A DNA stretch of 64,000 nucleotides from Isochrysis galbana (taxonomy: Eukaryota; Haptophyta; Isochrysidales; Isochrysidaceae): positions 2,116,808 to 2,180,807 of the forward strand of contig CM030939.1 in the NCBI GenBank assembly GCA_018136815.1, in the 5' to 3' direction. The notes below the pieces were generated by a model. It worked only from the letters and a program-made list of their open reading frames with translations, was not told the DNA's origin and did no database searches. How positions within the stretch are numbered: the first letter of the stretch is position 1; each line of letters opens with the position of its first letter. Positions 10,648 through 20,523 of the stretch are shown here, one piece after another. The position numbers were made by a program, and so were the translations under genes.

Positions 10648-12590
10648 AAAAAAAAACATCTGAAGATTCTGGGCTACACACCTACTACTGACTGGGACTG
10701 GTCTCCCTTCTCTATCTGCATCACCCTTACTTTCCTCCCTCCACCTCTTCCCCTGCCCCCCGTCATTCCTTTTTCTTCGGTTTCCGGGGTCCGGCCTTGG
10801 TGCGCTACCTAAGGCCTGGTTCGGAGTGCGGGGGCCGGGCAGGCCTGTTGTGTCTTCTCTTTTGGTGTTCGCGTCCGTCTTCGTTCACGCCTAGTGTGAC
10901 AGAGGCGCCGTGTCAGCTGCGTCCCTGGTGTTGGCTTTGCCCCCTGCTTTGTTGGCTTATTCATCCATGTTTTGTTGCTCCTTGGGTGCCTCGACAGCGT
11001 GTGCTATCCTCAGCTTTGTGGCTAGATTCACTAGTTCCCTGCTGGGTTTGAGCCCGCCGTTGTCGTTCATACTGAACACGGGCCTCAAGTCGCTCATGTC
11101 TATCCGTTTTTTAGGTTGTCTACCCATGCCCGCTTGGGCAGTCCTTGCCGCGTCGGTCTCGTTTGCGAAGAGTAGCGCCAAGCTCGCGGCAATTGCGGAC
11201 GGAGTATTCGATGGGGAAGGGAGCCCCGTTGACGGTGAGCATGATCTTGCGCGGAAAGTCGAAGGAGGCGAACGTCCCGTGTTTTGGGGCGACGTACAGA
11301 TGGTAAACTTCTTTCTTACCTTGCGTTACGAGAACCCCTTCTTTGGTGAGGATCTTGGTGCGCTCTTGGTTGCCTTGGAGAAAAAAGAAGCCTTGGTTCT
11401 CGACCGCTTTGGCGAGTGAGCTGATCGTTATGTAGCTCTTCATCTCGAACCTGTAGTTACGTACTACTAGGTGTGCTGAGGCGTCTTTGAATGCGCTCGC
11501 CAATGCCTTGTTGGAGGCCCGCGGGATCTCTTTGAATTTCTCGTCGAGAGTTTGATACTTGACCGCGATCGGGCAGGAGATACCTGCCTTGCGAAAATCC
11601 GCCACATCTTTGAATTCTTCGCGGAATTGATTGGCGCAGTCCGCCGTGACGAGAATCTCCCAAGGGCCGGAGGCGCTCTTAGACAAGAATTCGGGCTCGA
11701 GGTCTACGCCCTCCAGCTTGTTGAGGTGCGCGACGATCGCGCCTAGGACCTCTTCGTCCTTGGCCTTATGTCCCTTATCGTATGCCGTGAAGGTGATTAT
11801 GATCTTGTGGGAGTCTGGGAATTCGGCTTCCTCCTCGGGCTCTGGCTCTAGGTCTTCGTCGAGTAGGGCCACCTGTGTGACCGGGGCGGGAGGCGGGGTC
11901 AGCCTCGTGTATTTCCTCGTATCACTAGCGTCCATATGGCCCAGTGTTGCCCTTGTGTGGTCGCCTCCTTCCAAGAGGTGTGTGTGGCTTGTGCTTTGTG
12001 GTAGGTGGTGGTTGTTGTGGTAGGCCTCCTGGGCCTGTGCCACTTGCGTCAATCGCGCGCCTGGGCCTCGCTCGTCTGCTTGGCCTTCGGCGGCGCTGGA
12101 GAGCACCCCTCTTGTGTCGTCTCCCCTTTTGTTCCTGTACCCCTTGCTGGGGGGCCCAATCTGCTTCTTGTCCATCCCCTTGTTTTGATGCGGCATTACC
12201 CCACTGGGGTTCTGCTGTAGATGGTGCCGGGCCGGCCCCTCGCGCCGGAGCGCGAGGGCGGTACCGCGGCTGTGTAGGGTCCCGGCCCGGAGGCCTTCCC
12301 TTTGGAAGCGTCCCACTGGTGTAGTGTGGCTGGTGTGGCTGTGTGTTGTGTGAGGAGTGTGTTGCATGCTGGCTGCTGCCAGCATGGCGGTCTTGTTCGT
12401 GTCGGTCGCGGTGGTTCGTGGGCGTGGCAGGCTGGCTCCTGTGCCCACCTGGCTGGGAGGGTCGTCCTGCCGCGGTCGCTTCGGCGACAGCGGCGTGTCA
12501 CTCAGGCCTTCGTCCATCTCGGCGAGGGCTGCGGCAGCGAGGGAGGGCGGCGGCGCGCGCTCCATGACCCTATCAGTTTACTGATAGTTG
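10648..12590 (-). mobile_element. Group-A retroposon, complete ORF-bearing copy (18-bp TSD)
   Basis: A 1943-bp insertion bounded by AACAGCTCCGCGCGCAAA at 10630-10647 and 12591-12608. Read on the minus strand it starts with a perfect hairpin (stem 8 bp, loop 2, at 12587-12570), followed 25 nt from the terminus by an ATG (12565) opening a 481-codon ORF. It ends with a purine-rich 3' region and the block TAGTAGGTGT...CTTCAGATG followed by T's. The same 3' block is found alone elsewhere (17301-17340, 17455-17602, 4545-4667). No reverse transcriptase or endonuclease is encoded, so the element is probably non-autonomous or carries only an ORF1-like protein. Confidence 0.85.
11120..12565 (-). CDS. 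ORF of group-A retroposon, ORF1-like, function unknown
   Basis: 481 codons. The first 230 residues are Ala/Pro/His/Thr-rich and look disordered. After an acidic segment (DEDLEPEPEEEAEF) comes a compact domain of about 190 residues with segments such as FTAYDKGHKAKDEEVLGAIV, LNKLEGVDLEPEF, PWEILVTADCANQFREEF and RNCRELGATLRKRDRRGKD. A related minus-strand fragment at 18205-18552 (LELEGVDPEPDF) shows this is a repeated element protein. Length, position 25 nt from the 5' end and the basic C-terminus suggest a nucleic-acid-binding ORF1-like protein, but I recognise no family. An overlapping frame (10957-11181) may be a -1 extension or chance. Confidence 0.6.
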   Translation of the reverse strand: MERAPPPSLAAAALAEMDEGLSDTPLSPKRPRQDDPPSQVGTGASLPRPRTTATDTNKTAMLAAASMQHTPHTTHSHTSHTTPVGRFQREGLRAGTLHSRGTALALRREGPARHHLQQNPSGVMPHQNKGMDKKQIGPPSKGYRNKRGDDTRGVLSSAAEGQADERGPGARLTQVAQAQEAYHNNHHLPQSTSHTHLLEGGDHTRATLGHMDASDTRKYTRLTPPPAPVTQVALLDEDLEPEPEEEAEFPDSHKIIITFTAYDKGHKAKDEEVLGAIVAHLNKLEGVDLEPEFLSKSASGPWEILVTADCANQFREEFKDVADFRKAGISCPIAVKYQTLDEKFKEIPRASNKALASAFKDASAHLVVRNYRFEMKSYITISSLAKAVENQGFFFLQGNQERTKILTKEGVLVTQGKKEVYHLYVAPKHGTFASFDFPRKIMLTVNGAPFPIEYSVRNCRELGATLRKRDRRGKDCPSGHG

Positions 12591-12608
12591 AACAGCTCCG
12601 CGCGCAAA

Positions 12609-13317
12609 CTCATGCATTGATTGGTATAATACATAGTAGTAATAACAACATCCAACGGACAACGGTCGTGGTGTCAGCCATCTCGCAATAGCTACAGCTA
12701 GCACACTCGGAGTCTCGCTTACTGATGCGCATGGCAGCGCGGCTAGAAGTCGTCGGCTTAGTGCTTGGTTGCGCGCTCGCATTGCGCATTGCTGCATGTT
12801 GTGCTTGTGCGATCCAAACGATAGCGCCATATTTGGCGCTAGTGCTAGTGCTAGTGAGCTTGAGCTTTTTTGTTTCTTTCAGCTGACACTACGACTATCG
12901 CATTCGCGCGCCGAAGAGCCCTATCAAAGCAGTTGGCCTTCCGGCGGCCTAGCACTCGCATTGATTCGCGCGAGATTCGAAGCTTTCCCGCGCTTCACAT
13001 AAATTTAATTTGCGCTGCTTATCGGGAAGCTCGAGTTGCAGATGACTAATCACTGCTCGGACCGCACGGGCATGGTCGCCTGAAAAATCAATCGGCGGTA
13101 GGCACGCATTGAGTGCGCCAATCGAGCCGTCATTGTTGCAATCGGGGCGGCAGCATAATTGTATAGTGGTTGCGCCCAGCATCATCTGGTGCGTGCGATC
13201 CGCAGTAGTAGTCATATCGACCTCCTACAGCAATTCAGACTCACTCATCGAGAGCGGCTGTGCAGCAGCAGTAGCAACATCGAAGCCGCCTTTATCACGA
13301 TGATGTATGTCGTCACG
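12609..13317. other. Intergenic, no recognised gene
   Basis: Mixed-composition DNA between the group-A insertion and the 3' end of the M8 protease gene. Only short overlapping ORFs (for example 12949-13215 minus). Part may be 3' UTR of the protease gene. Confidence 0.45.
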
Positions 13318-16300
13318 TCAAACCATAGCGGTACTCGCTTTTAATGCAGCCGCAGATTTTGCAGCGCGACGGCGTCGATTTGCACGCATATCATCGCGAC
13401 ACCCCGCTCGCAGATAGGAGGGAACGATCCATATTGACAACACAACTATGAGAAGTACAAGAGCAGCAGTGAGAACGTACCTGTCCGGAACGGGGCACAC
13501 AAAACCATCAGTGAAGAGGGCACGCAAAAACGATCAAAAAAGAATGAGCAATTTGCAACTTCACGGAGGAGAACATACCCGGAAACCAATCACCATTGAC
13601 GAGCCTACTAGTGGGCATGAAGACCATACTGCTAGGAGATACCCCCCCCCCCCCCTCAACCCCACTTTCCCATGCCCGCCCACCCGCCGCGCAAGTGGAA
13701 AGACGTGGGAGATGGCGTCGCACTACTCACTCAAGCGGCGAAGGAGTGATGACAATGGCCCCCAACATGTAAGCGGTTCGACCTAGCGAGTCCGAGAGCA
13801 TCACCTATTGTCGGTGCGTTGAGTTGCGTTGAAAACAGATGGGAGAGGTATGTGATAGAATCGGCTATGGGAAAATCACGCACAGCGGTATGGCGCTAAT
13901 TTGGAGGACGTGGTGAAATACAGACCCTCCATTCGCTAGCTGCTAGCGCCTCTTTCGCGATGAACCGGGGAGCGAAACTCACGTCTGCATGCGCGTAGTA
14001 AGTAAGCCCATCGAAACTGGGTAACGTCGCTAAGACGTGCGTGTCATTCACCCTCGTCGGGGCCTCGGCTCGGACGTCAGTGCCATCGGGAAGACCGAAG
14101 GAGAGAGATATAGGAGGCTTCAAGGAGAATAGATTTGATCCGATGAGTGTGATCGCAATGCCACCACGCCACTGGGCGGTGCGCGGATAGATCTAAGGGG
14201 AACGATAATGAAATGGTCGCTATGCGTGTAAGCGGAAGCTCAGGATAAGAACGGATCGACTGAAGGTAGCCTTTCAAAGCACTAGCAAGGGCTCCAGGCA
14301 GTTGGCTCAGGTAGTCAAAGGCCTCCGTCCGAAACGAATACCCGCATGTGAATCAGTTGGGCTGAGACCGTGGCACGATTCCCAAGGACCTTTATCAATT
14401 GTAGGGCAAAGCGAACAGTGAGCGGGTCTCACCGTGACAAGACTCGGCCATATAGACGCATCAGTTGCACAAAGTTCTGCAGCAGGAGGGCAGTCGACAG
14501 TCTCGCTGCCGTACATCTCATCCAAGACGTCCCATCCTCCGCCATCCCATCCAAACACACCACCCCGAGGTGCAGTCGAGCCACGAGCGTCCTCAACACT
14601 TCTTGTCGTATCGGAAGGTGGCGAGGGTGCGACATCATTGTCAGCGTCTAGCGGGTCCAACTTGGCGGCATCGCTTCGCGCGGCCCCAACACGAATCGGC
14701 ACGGCGCCTCCTTCCGTAGGACACCTCAGCCACCTCCCAGCCACATTCACTTCCAAAGTAGTGGCGTCGAGGCAGCGCGATCGATAGCATGACGCGACCG
14801 CTGCGCCAAAGCCGTCGTTCTTCTCGAAGCATCTACACGAGGGGCAGCGCTCCTCCGAAGTAAGCGTCCACTCGCCGCGTTCGTCTGCGCAGTTACCATT
14901 CGCGTATGGACGAAAGACGGGACAGAAGTCGAGAAGGCTCGAGTAGCCGCCGACATCCTCCTCCCCTTCCTCATGAAAGTGGCGTAGGCTGGGTGGGAAA
15001 GGATTGCCGTAGCGTCGCACATCACAGTAAGCTTCAGCCCGGCGGTCGTACGAGCAGCCAGATTGCTGCGCATGAGAGCATTTGTACCCCGGTCGTTGCC
15101 ATACCGGTTGCGCCAACGGATCATCGCATGAGCGTTCGGCAAAGGCACAACCACTCCCACGGCCCCACGCGAGCGGTTCGGCAGCGGAGGCGTCGACCGA
15201 GTACCTGGCACGTAAGCAGACGGGCGCGGCGCAAACTGATGGTAAGATGCGTGCTGGAATACAATTGCAGCGATGCGCGGGCAGGATGCTGATCGGTTCC
15301 GAGGGATCGACTGAGGAAGGTTCTTATGTAATTCCGCTTACCATCCTGAATCTGCAAAGACTGCTAGCGTGAGCTCCGATATGATGCGAACCTAGCGTCG
15401 AGTGCGAGCAGGCGTCCAGCAGTCAAAATTAAATAGATCAAGCTTAGAATGCGGGAAGGCAGAGGCGGCAAGGCGATCGCGCAGGGGATAGGGAGACATC
15501 GGCCGTGCGCGGATTGGATGGAAGGCGCACGGATGCATCATTGGCCCTTGCGCCATCCCACTTGCACGTACCCCCGGCGACGCAGACCCGGTCATGTATT
15601 CATCACGAAAAAGACGCATCTCCCAGTGCGCCCCTCCCGTGCCAGCTCCCCCTCCATCTTCAAGCATGGCACCCGCGAGGGAATCGCAGCCGAAGTGACG
15701 TCGAACAACGCGCAGAGTATGGGGGGATATGAGAGCACGCGCACGCCCGCCTACAAGGAAGTGGAACAACGCGAGTCGATCCACATGCAGCCCCATCGAT
15801 AAGTCGAGGCAAGAAGAAATGAATATGGTCGGGCGGATGTCTCATGGTCGGGCGGAACAGCTGTCAACACGGATGTCTCAAGCAATGTGACAAGCACGTG
15901 GTATGCCGATGGTGCTTCACCCGATGGTGTGGGTAAGAATGTGGTTGCAGGCTGCCGATGGAATTCGTCAAAAAGGCCGGGAGAGAACACTAGTGCATGT
16001 GTCATCTCGTGGAGAGCCACCTGAACATACGAGGCATCATCGTGAGGGCACGCGTCGGCCTAGGCAAAATCTTGGACGGCTGTCCCAGACGAGGAAGTGT
16101 CAGCGTCATTTGGCAATGGCTCACCCTTAGCAAGTACTCGCTCTCAAAGGCTGAGATCGGCTCTTCCAGGTGCTCGGGGCTCCAGTTGAAGTGTGCAGCC
16201 ACCGGTCTTCCGAATTGATCCACCTCGCAGTGACCACTGTAGGCAATAGTGTCGGCGCCCGATTGCGCGCCGATGGGCCGGGCGGTAACAAAGAAGATGA

Positions 16301-16910
16301 TGTCAGCGTCTGGCACTCCATGCTCTGCATACTCTCGGGAAACCTCCACCCCACCCGAGAACCCGCAGCGCGAGATGCCAAGCCTGAGATTACCGGCAAC
16401 TGGCACAACGCGTAACAGTCGGGAGAAGAAGGCAACCGCCCGTGGTATGAGGTCCTTCTCGAGGAGTGCGACCTTAGCGGGCGTGAGCACCTGCGCCTGC
16501 TCGCACACGCGGCCGTCCACAAGCTCTCCCTCCTCGAAGCAGGCAGCGCCCGGGTCGAAGCGAAGCGCGTCAGTGTCAATGGCGATGCGGGCGGGCGCCA
16601 TGCCGTCGAGCGCCTCGGCCGCCCCTGCCCGGCCTTCCTGCTTCTCAGGCGGAGGCCCATAGAGCTGCCGCGTTCGCACAGTGCCCACTGAGCGCTCCAG
16701 CTCGCCGTGGATGCACTTGTGCTCGTGGAGCGGCGCCATTCGCGCGAGGAGAAGGGAAGGGGGCGGGGCGGGGGGGGGGGGGGGGGGCAGAGATGCAGCG
16801 AACGGCTGGCCGAGAAAGAGAGAAAGAGAGGGAAGGAGAGCGAGGGAGGGCGCCGCCGTGACGGAGAGCCGACGAGAGAGGAGAAGGGGCGGGGGATAGG
16901 AGTAAGGCAC
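13318..16910 (-). CDS. Leishmanolysin-like M8 zinc metalloprotease with IPT-like domain and C-terminal membrane anchor
   Basis: Multi-exon gene. Exons fitted with confidence: 16910-16125, 16020-15921, 15750-15572, 15391-15342, and 15204 to about 14450. The frame is consistent over these joins. Exon 1 carries the M8 N-lobe. Exon 2 has the active-site helix HEMTH followed by ALVFSPGLF. Exon 3 has CDSLAGAMLED and GAHWEMR, supplying the third zinc His. Exon 4 gives SELTLAVFADSGW and exon 5 the Cys-rich domain (CSYDRRAEAYC, DFCPVFRPY). A further exon (14192-13983: GGIAITLIGSNLF, HVLATLPSF) resembles an IPT/TIG domain. A last exon (about 13485-13318) has one transmembrane helix (VLTAALVLLIVVLSIWIV) and a basic tail. 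Exons between 14450 and 13485 are incompletely resolved. The start is uncertain: ATG 16910 gives a hydrophobic leader, ATG 16739 none. Likely cell-surface protease (inference). Confidence 0.8.
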
Positions 16911-17285
16911 GCCGTCTCAAGAGAGAAAGAAAAGAAACCGAGGAAGAGGAGAAAAGAGAGAAGAGACCAAAGGAGGAGAGAGGGTCGACCGAGTCGTGTG
17001 AGGAAGAAGAGGAGTACTTTAGTAGGCTGGCAGAGAAGACTTTACTTTGCTGGCCGGGAGAAGGAGAGAGAGGAGCGTGGGAGATGAAAAGGACGAGCCG
17101 TGTGAGAAGTGAAAAGCCGCGTGCGTCTCATGGGAACGAACGAACCAACATCTCCTTGCTTGCGCCGCTCGCTCGCTCACTTGCCTAAGGGAATTGTAAG
17201 ACGTAGAAAGCCATTCCTCCAACAAGAGAGGTATCAGTATCAGGAGTGCTGAGTGCTACTCGAAGTTACTGTGTATGATCATACA
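16740..17285. promoter_or_regulatory. Polypurine/poly-G upstream region of the M8 protease gene
   Basis: A G run (about 16768-16787) and GA-rich DNA to about 17100 lie around and upstream of the alternative start codons, so the coding strand is CT/poly-C. Similar tracts occur before other genes here, suggesting a promoter-associated composition. No TATA box is evident. Confidence 0.4.
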
Positions 17286-17300
17286 TGTGGACTTGATGAA

Positions 17301-17340
17301 GGAAAAACATCTGCTGAAGATTCTGGGCTAACACCTACTA
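17301..17340 (-). mobile_element. 40-bp minimal group-A retroposon insertion
   Basis: A 40-bp insert consisting only of the group-A 3' terminus, flanked by TGTGGACTTGATGAA at 17286-17300 and 17341-17355. On the minus strand it reads TAGTAGGTGTTAGCCCAG... and ends in oligo-T plus CC. Confidence 0.85.
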
Positions 17341-17454
17341 TGTGGACTTGATGAATAATGAGTTCGCGGCATGTTATCTGGAGAAATCCGGGGGCGACAT
17401 TTTGGAGACGGAGTGGCGTAGTGCCAAGTGGAAGTGGAAGTGGGAGGGGGGGGA

Positions 17455-17602
17455 AACATCTGAACCTGAAGATTCAAATTCAGAGCCAAACACCTACTAG
17501 GGGTCCGGTGCTATTTACTACCTCTCCACTGACACCGCCCTTATCTTCCTTCGCTCCTCTACTTCCCCTTCCCCCCTCCTTTCCTTTTTTTTTTGGTTTC
17601 CG
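17455..17602 (-). repeat. Group-A retroposon 3'-end fragment
   Basis: AAACATCTGAACCTGAAGAT... CACCTACTA followed by about 120 bp matching the 3' regions at 10680-10785 and 5437-5535, ending at GGTTTCCG. No target duplication is apparent. Confidence 0.6.
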
Positions 17603-17770
17603 ATGGGGCATTTCCAAATGCTCGAATGGTTGAGAGAGAATGATGGATGCCCATGGGATGAGGAGACCGCGTTCGGCGCGGCGTACACTGGGAATCTACA
17701 GCTACTGCAGTGGATCATCCGAGAAGAAGTGTCCGTGGAGCACACAGACGTGCGCTGCTGCTTCGTGGGG
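17603..17770 (+). pseudogene. Ankyrin-repeat gene fragment
   Basis: Encodes GHFQMLEWLRENDGCPWDEE followed by TAFGAAYTGNLQLLQWI, the repeat pattern of large ankyrin families in protists and giant viruses. Only one to two repeats are present, joined to retroposon sequence on one side, so this is a fragment. Confidence 0.6.
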
Positions 17771-17834
17771 TGGACAGCCGCCACAACCCGTTGCTTCTCG
17801 TGCGTAACGACACCAGCGAACGATAACAGGAGTC

Positions 17835-17999
17835 AGATATCGACCCTGCCGCAAATCGCAAATCGAGTGAATCCAGTACTACCACGTGTGTGTCTTTCGA
17901 TATGCGTGTGAAGTGTCAGGTTGAAGTCGAGGAACCTCCGGGTGACAACGGAAGGTGCTAGCAGAGATGGGGGTAAATGAAAAATGAACGCTTCTGGTC
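17835..17999 (+). repeat. Dispersed repeat D, copy 1
   Basis: About 165 bp with clear similarity to 28592-28740 in the same orientation. Shared words include CCACGTGTGTGT, GTGAAGTGTCA, GGTGCTAGCAG (GGTGTTAGCAG in copy 2) and TGAACGCTT.TGGT. No coding capacity seen. Confidence 0.7.
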
Positions 18000-18204
18000 T
18001 GACCATCAGCATGCCGCAAATGCCAATGTTTCGGTAGCCAACCAGTCTTATCATATGAGACTGTCGAACCATCGATCGAGAGAAAATGAGGGGTTGTCTC
18101 TCGAAATCGAACGTGAGACGCTCGAAAACACGAGGCTGTCCGTCAATTCTGCACGTCAACGCGAAAACAAAACTACTTTTTGTGCTCCATGTTGGGATGT
18201 TGTG

Positions 18205-18650
18205 CTATAGAAACGGGGGAACTATTGACTGGCCCGTGCTTGGCGGGCACGACTTGTGTGTCTCCGAACGTGAATGGCCCTGGAGGCCATCCCTGTGTAC
18301 AAAAAATTCCAAAAGTTGGCTCGAGATGAGCGCGAAGCAGCCTGAGCGGGCCGAGAAGTCCGGCTCGGGGTCGACACCCTCGAGTTCCAGAAGAAGCTCG
18401 ACGATGGCGGCGTACACCGCCGTGTCATTGAGCGTGATGTCGCCGGCCTGGTGGAGTGAGAGGTCGAAGATGGCGTCTGAGTCCACCATGTTGTCCTCTT
18501 CCGAGTCTTGGTCCTGTAAGGCAAGAGCGGGTGCGGTCCTGGTCAGTGTCACGCGTGGGGGCGAGTGGGGGTGTAGAAAGTATGCTACGTGTAAGTAGTG
18601 GTTCCATGCGCCGCGAGTGCGGTAAGAATATTATGAAGTTTTTTATTTTT
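18205..18650 (-). pseudogene. Group-A ORF fragment next to a group-B tail
   Basis: The minus-strand ORF 18205-18552 contains AIVELLLELEGVDPEPDF, matching the 481-aa element ORF (AIVAHLNKLEGVDLEPEF), with an acidic segment upstream as in that protein. At 18553-18650 (+) it abuts GGGGTGTAGAAAGTATGCTACG...GTGCGGTAAGAATATT plus T-rich DNA, the group-B tail. This is a composite of two retroposon groups. Confidence 0.6.
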
Positions 18651-19090
18651 ATTATCCTCTATCCTCGGCGCAACTATGGCCGCGTCATAGCTCCTGGAGC
18701 TCCGGACTTGTGGTCCCCCTACCCCCCACATGGCGACTGTGGAGATGGAAGCCCGGAGATGTATTCAAGTGCCACCTCGGACATGTGGCAGCTCGTGTCT
18801 CTCAAGAGCACGCTGGGGCACATACAGGTACATGGACCTACAAGGAATCTAGAGAATGCGCGGTGCGCCTCAGCAAGTTGCAAGCTATGACATGAGGCAG
18901 CATGGATGGGGGATGGCAAGATGCCATGCAATTGCCGTTGCGGGCATGATTGAGGAGCCTTTCTGGGTCAGCTGGAGACTTCGGCGAGGTCGTCCCTTTG
19001 CTCCTTCTCGCTCGGGCAATGGTCAGGATGGAGAATGTACTGCGCATCCTTGACTGTCATTGGTTGCGCCAAACAAGCCAAGCACGTCAA
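18651..19090. other. Intergenic, no recognised gene
   Basis: Mixed-composition spacer with short overlapping ORFs only. It probably includes the 3' UTR of the minus-strand gene ending at 19091. Confidence 0.4.
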
Positions 19091-20236
19091 TCAAGCAATC
19101 CCCTCAATCTTGACGGTGCTGGTGTCAATCGACGATGGCTTGTAGAGCGCCTTGTACACCTCAGGCATGAAGTCACTCTTGCCTCCTGGAGGCACAGCAA
19201 GCACTGCAATATCCGAGGCCGCAAAGCATCCCGCCTCGTCTTGCCAATCCTCATCATTTAGATCAGGAGAGCATAGCGCATCCGTGAGGACGAACCCAAG
19301 TTGTCGGCCAGGTTTGACAGCTCCTTCCGGTAATTGTGTCTCCGGCACGCGAGCTATCAAGTATTGATAACCCTCGCCCATCTTGTCAGGCGCGTCGGCA
19401 ATGGTCTCATAGACGGCCCGCACCGCATCCCCAATGTTGACTGGCTCAAGTAATCGATCCCATGAGGCGGGCTCGCTCTCAAGGTCCTCCACGATCTGGG
19501 CTTCTGTGTCATCGTGCTGAGGCGGGAGCTCTCGAGTAAAAGTGGAGAGGACGAGTGCATCCGGTGGACCTGCCTTTCCCCATCCCATCCAGGTGCTCCC
19601 TAGAGGAACTGAGTTTAAGCCACGGTTGTGCCACAGGACCGCTCCGCGACCGTCCGGCGTCGCCCTGGTGACCGAGGTCTCAAGGCAAGGGAACATGTAG
19701 GCAGGAGCACCGTCCTGCGGGGACACGGTTGTGCGAGACGGCTCGGGATTGGCGAGGGCAGGCCAATCACGGGCGCGGGCTCCATGCGAGGACACATTCG
19801 CGACACCTGCCCTGCGGTGTGACCAGCTGGCCAAGGATTTCACCCTAAACCACCCCTTGCACTCTTGGTCACCCGGTGGGCATGGCGTGTCACGGCGCAC
19901 CTTTAGGACGACACCGACGGCGAGATGGCAGGAGGGCAGGGGTAAATCCTCGGGGCACCACAGCTGCTCGAAGCCTGTCGGGTCTACGAATCCAGCGGGG
20001 CGGGCCTCGTCCTCTCCCAGTTCGCTCGCCTCGCTGCCAGTGCCAGGGACCTCAGAGACGAAGCCGGCGGCCGAGAGCCAGACGGGCCACTTGCACATGG
20101 CGAACGGAAGGTGCTGCTTCCCCCCGCCGATTCCAGTCACCACGGTCACTGTCTTCAGTGCGCTCTGCGGCATCGCCGCCGCGGCGGCCGGCAAGAGCAC
20201 GCCGAGCAGCGCTCGCGCCATCGACCCTCTCGGCAC
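19091..20236 (-). CDS. Secreted or luminal protein of unknown function
   Basis: Intronless 381-codon ORF. A signal peptide follows an internal Met (MARALLGVLLPAAAAAMPQS, start 20221, or 20236 in frame). The mature part is non-repetitive, acidic, with scattered Cys (WCPEDLPLPSC, CPPGDQECKGWF, LCSPDLNDEDWQDEAGC) suggestive of disulfides. I do not recognise the family. A run of about 22 C on the plus strand (20241-20262) directly precedes the start, and the UQCC1-like gene is divergent 290 bp away, so the two may share a promoter. Confidence 0.6.
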   Translation of the reverse strand: MPRGSMARALLGVLLPAAAAAMPQSALKTVTVVTGIGGGKQHLPFAMCKWPVWLSAAGFVSEVPGTGSEASELGEDEARPAGFVDPTGFEQLWCPEDLPLPSCHLAVGVVLKVRRDTPCPPGDQECKGWFRVKSLASWSHRRAGVANVSSHGARARDWPALANPEPSRTTVSPQDGAPAYMFPCLETSVTRATPDGRGAVLWHNRGLNSVPLGSTWMGWGKAGPPDALVLSTFTRELPPQHDDTEAQIVEDLESEPASWDRLLEPVNIGDAVRAVYETIADAPDKMGEGYQYLIARVPETQLPEGAVKPGRQLGFVLTDALCSPDLNDEDWQDEAGCFAASDIAVLAVPPGGKSDFMPEVYKALYKPSSIDTSTVKIEGIA

Positions 20237-20523
20237 GCTCGCCCTCCCCCCCCCCCCCCCCCCTCTCTATTTCTTTCAGCGTTCGTTCCGGAAGTCTTCA
20301 CATGCATGGGTGTGAAATGTCTCGTGACTACAAAGCTAAAAAAAGGTGAAGAAAAGGTGATTGGACCGACGAGAACAACAGGAGGGCCAATAATACGAGC
20401 TAGTATGAAAAGAAGAATGAAGAAGCCCTTCAGGCTCTGGGAGAAGGACAAGGACGAGAAGAGAGCCGAGACGGAGACGTCGCGCAGCGGAAGACGTTTC
20501 CGTGCTCCTTCGCGGCGGTCAGG
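20237..20523. promoter_or_regulatory. Divergent intergenic region with poly-C
   Basis: 287 bp between divergent starts, containing a pure C run (about 20241-20262). Probably a bidirectional promoter; no defined elements recognised. Confidence 0.4.
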
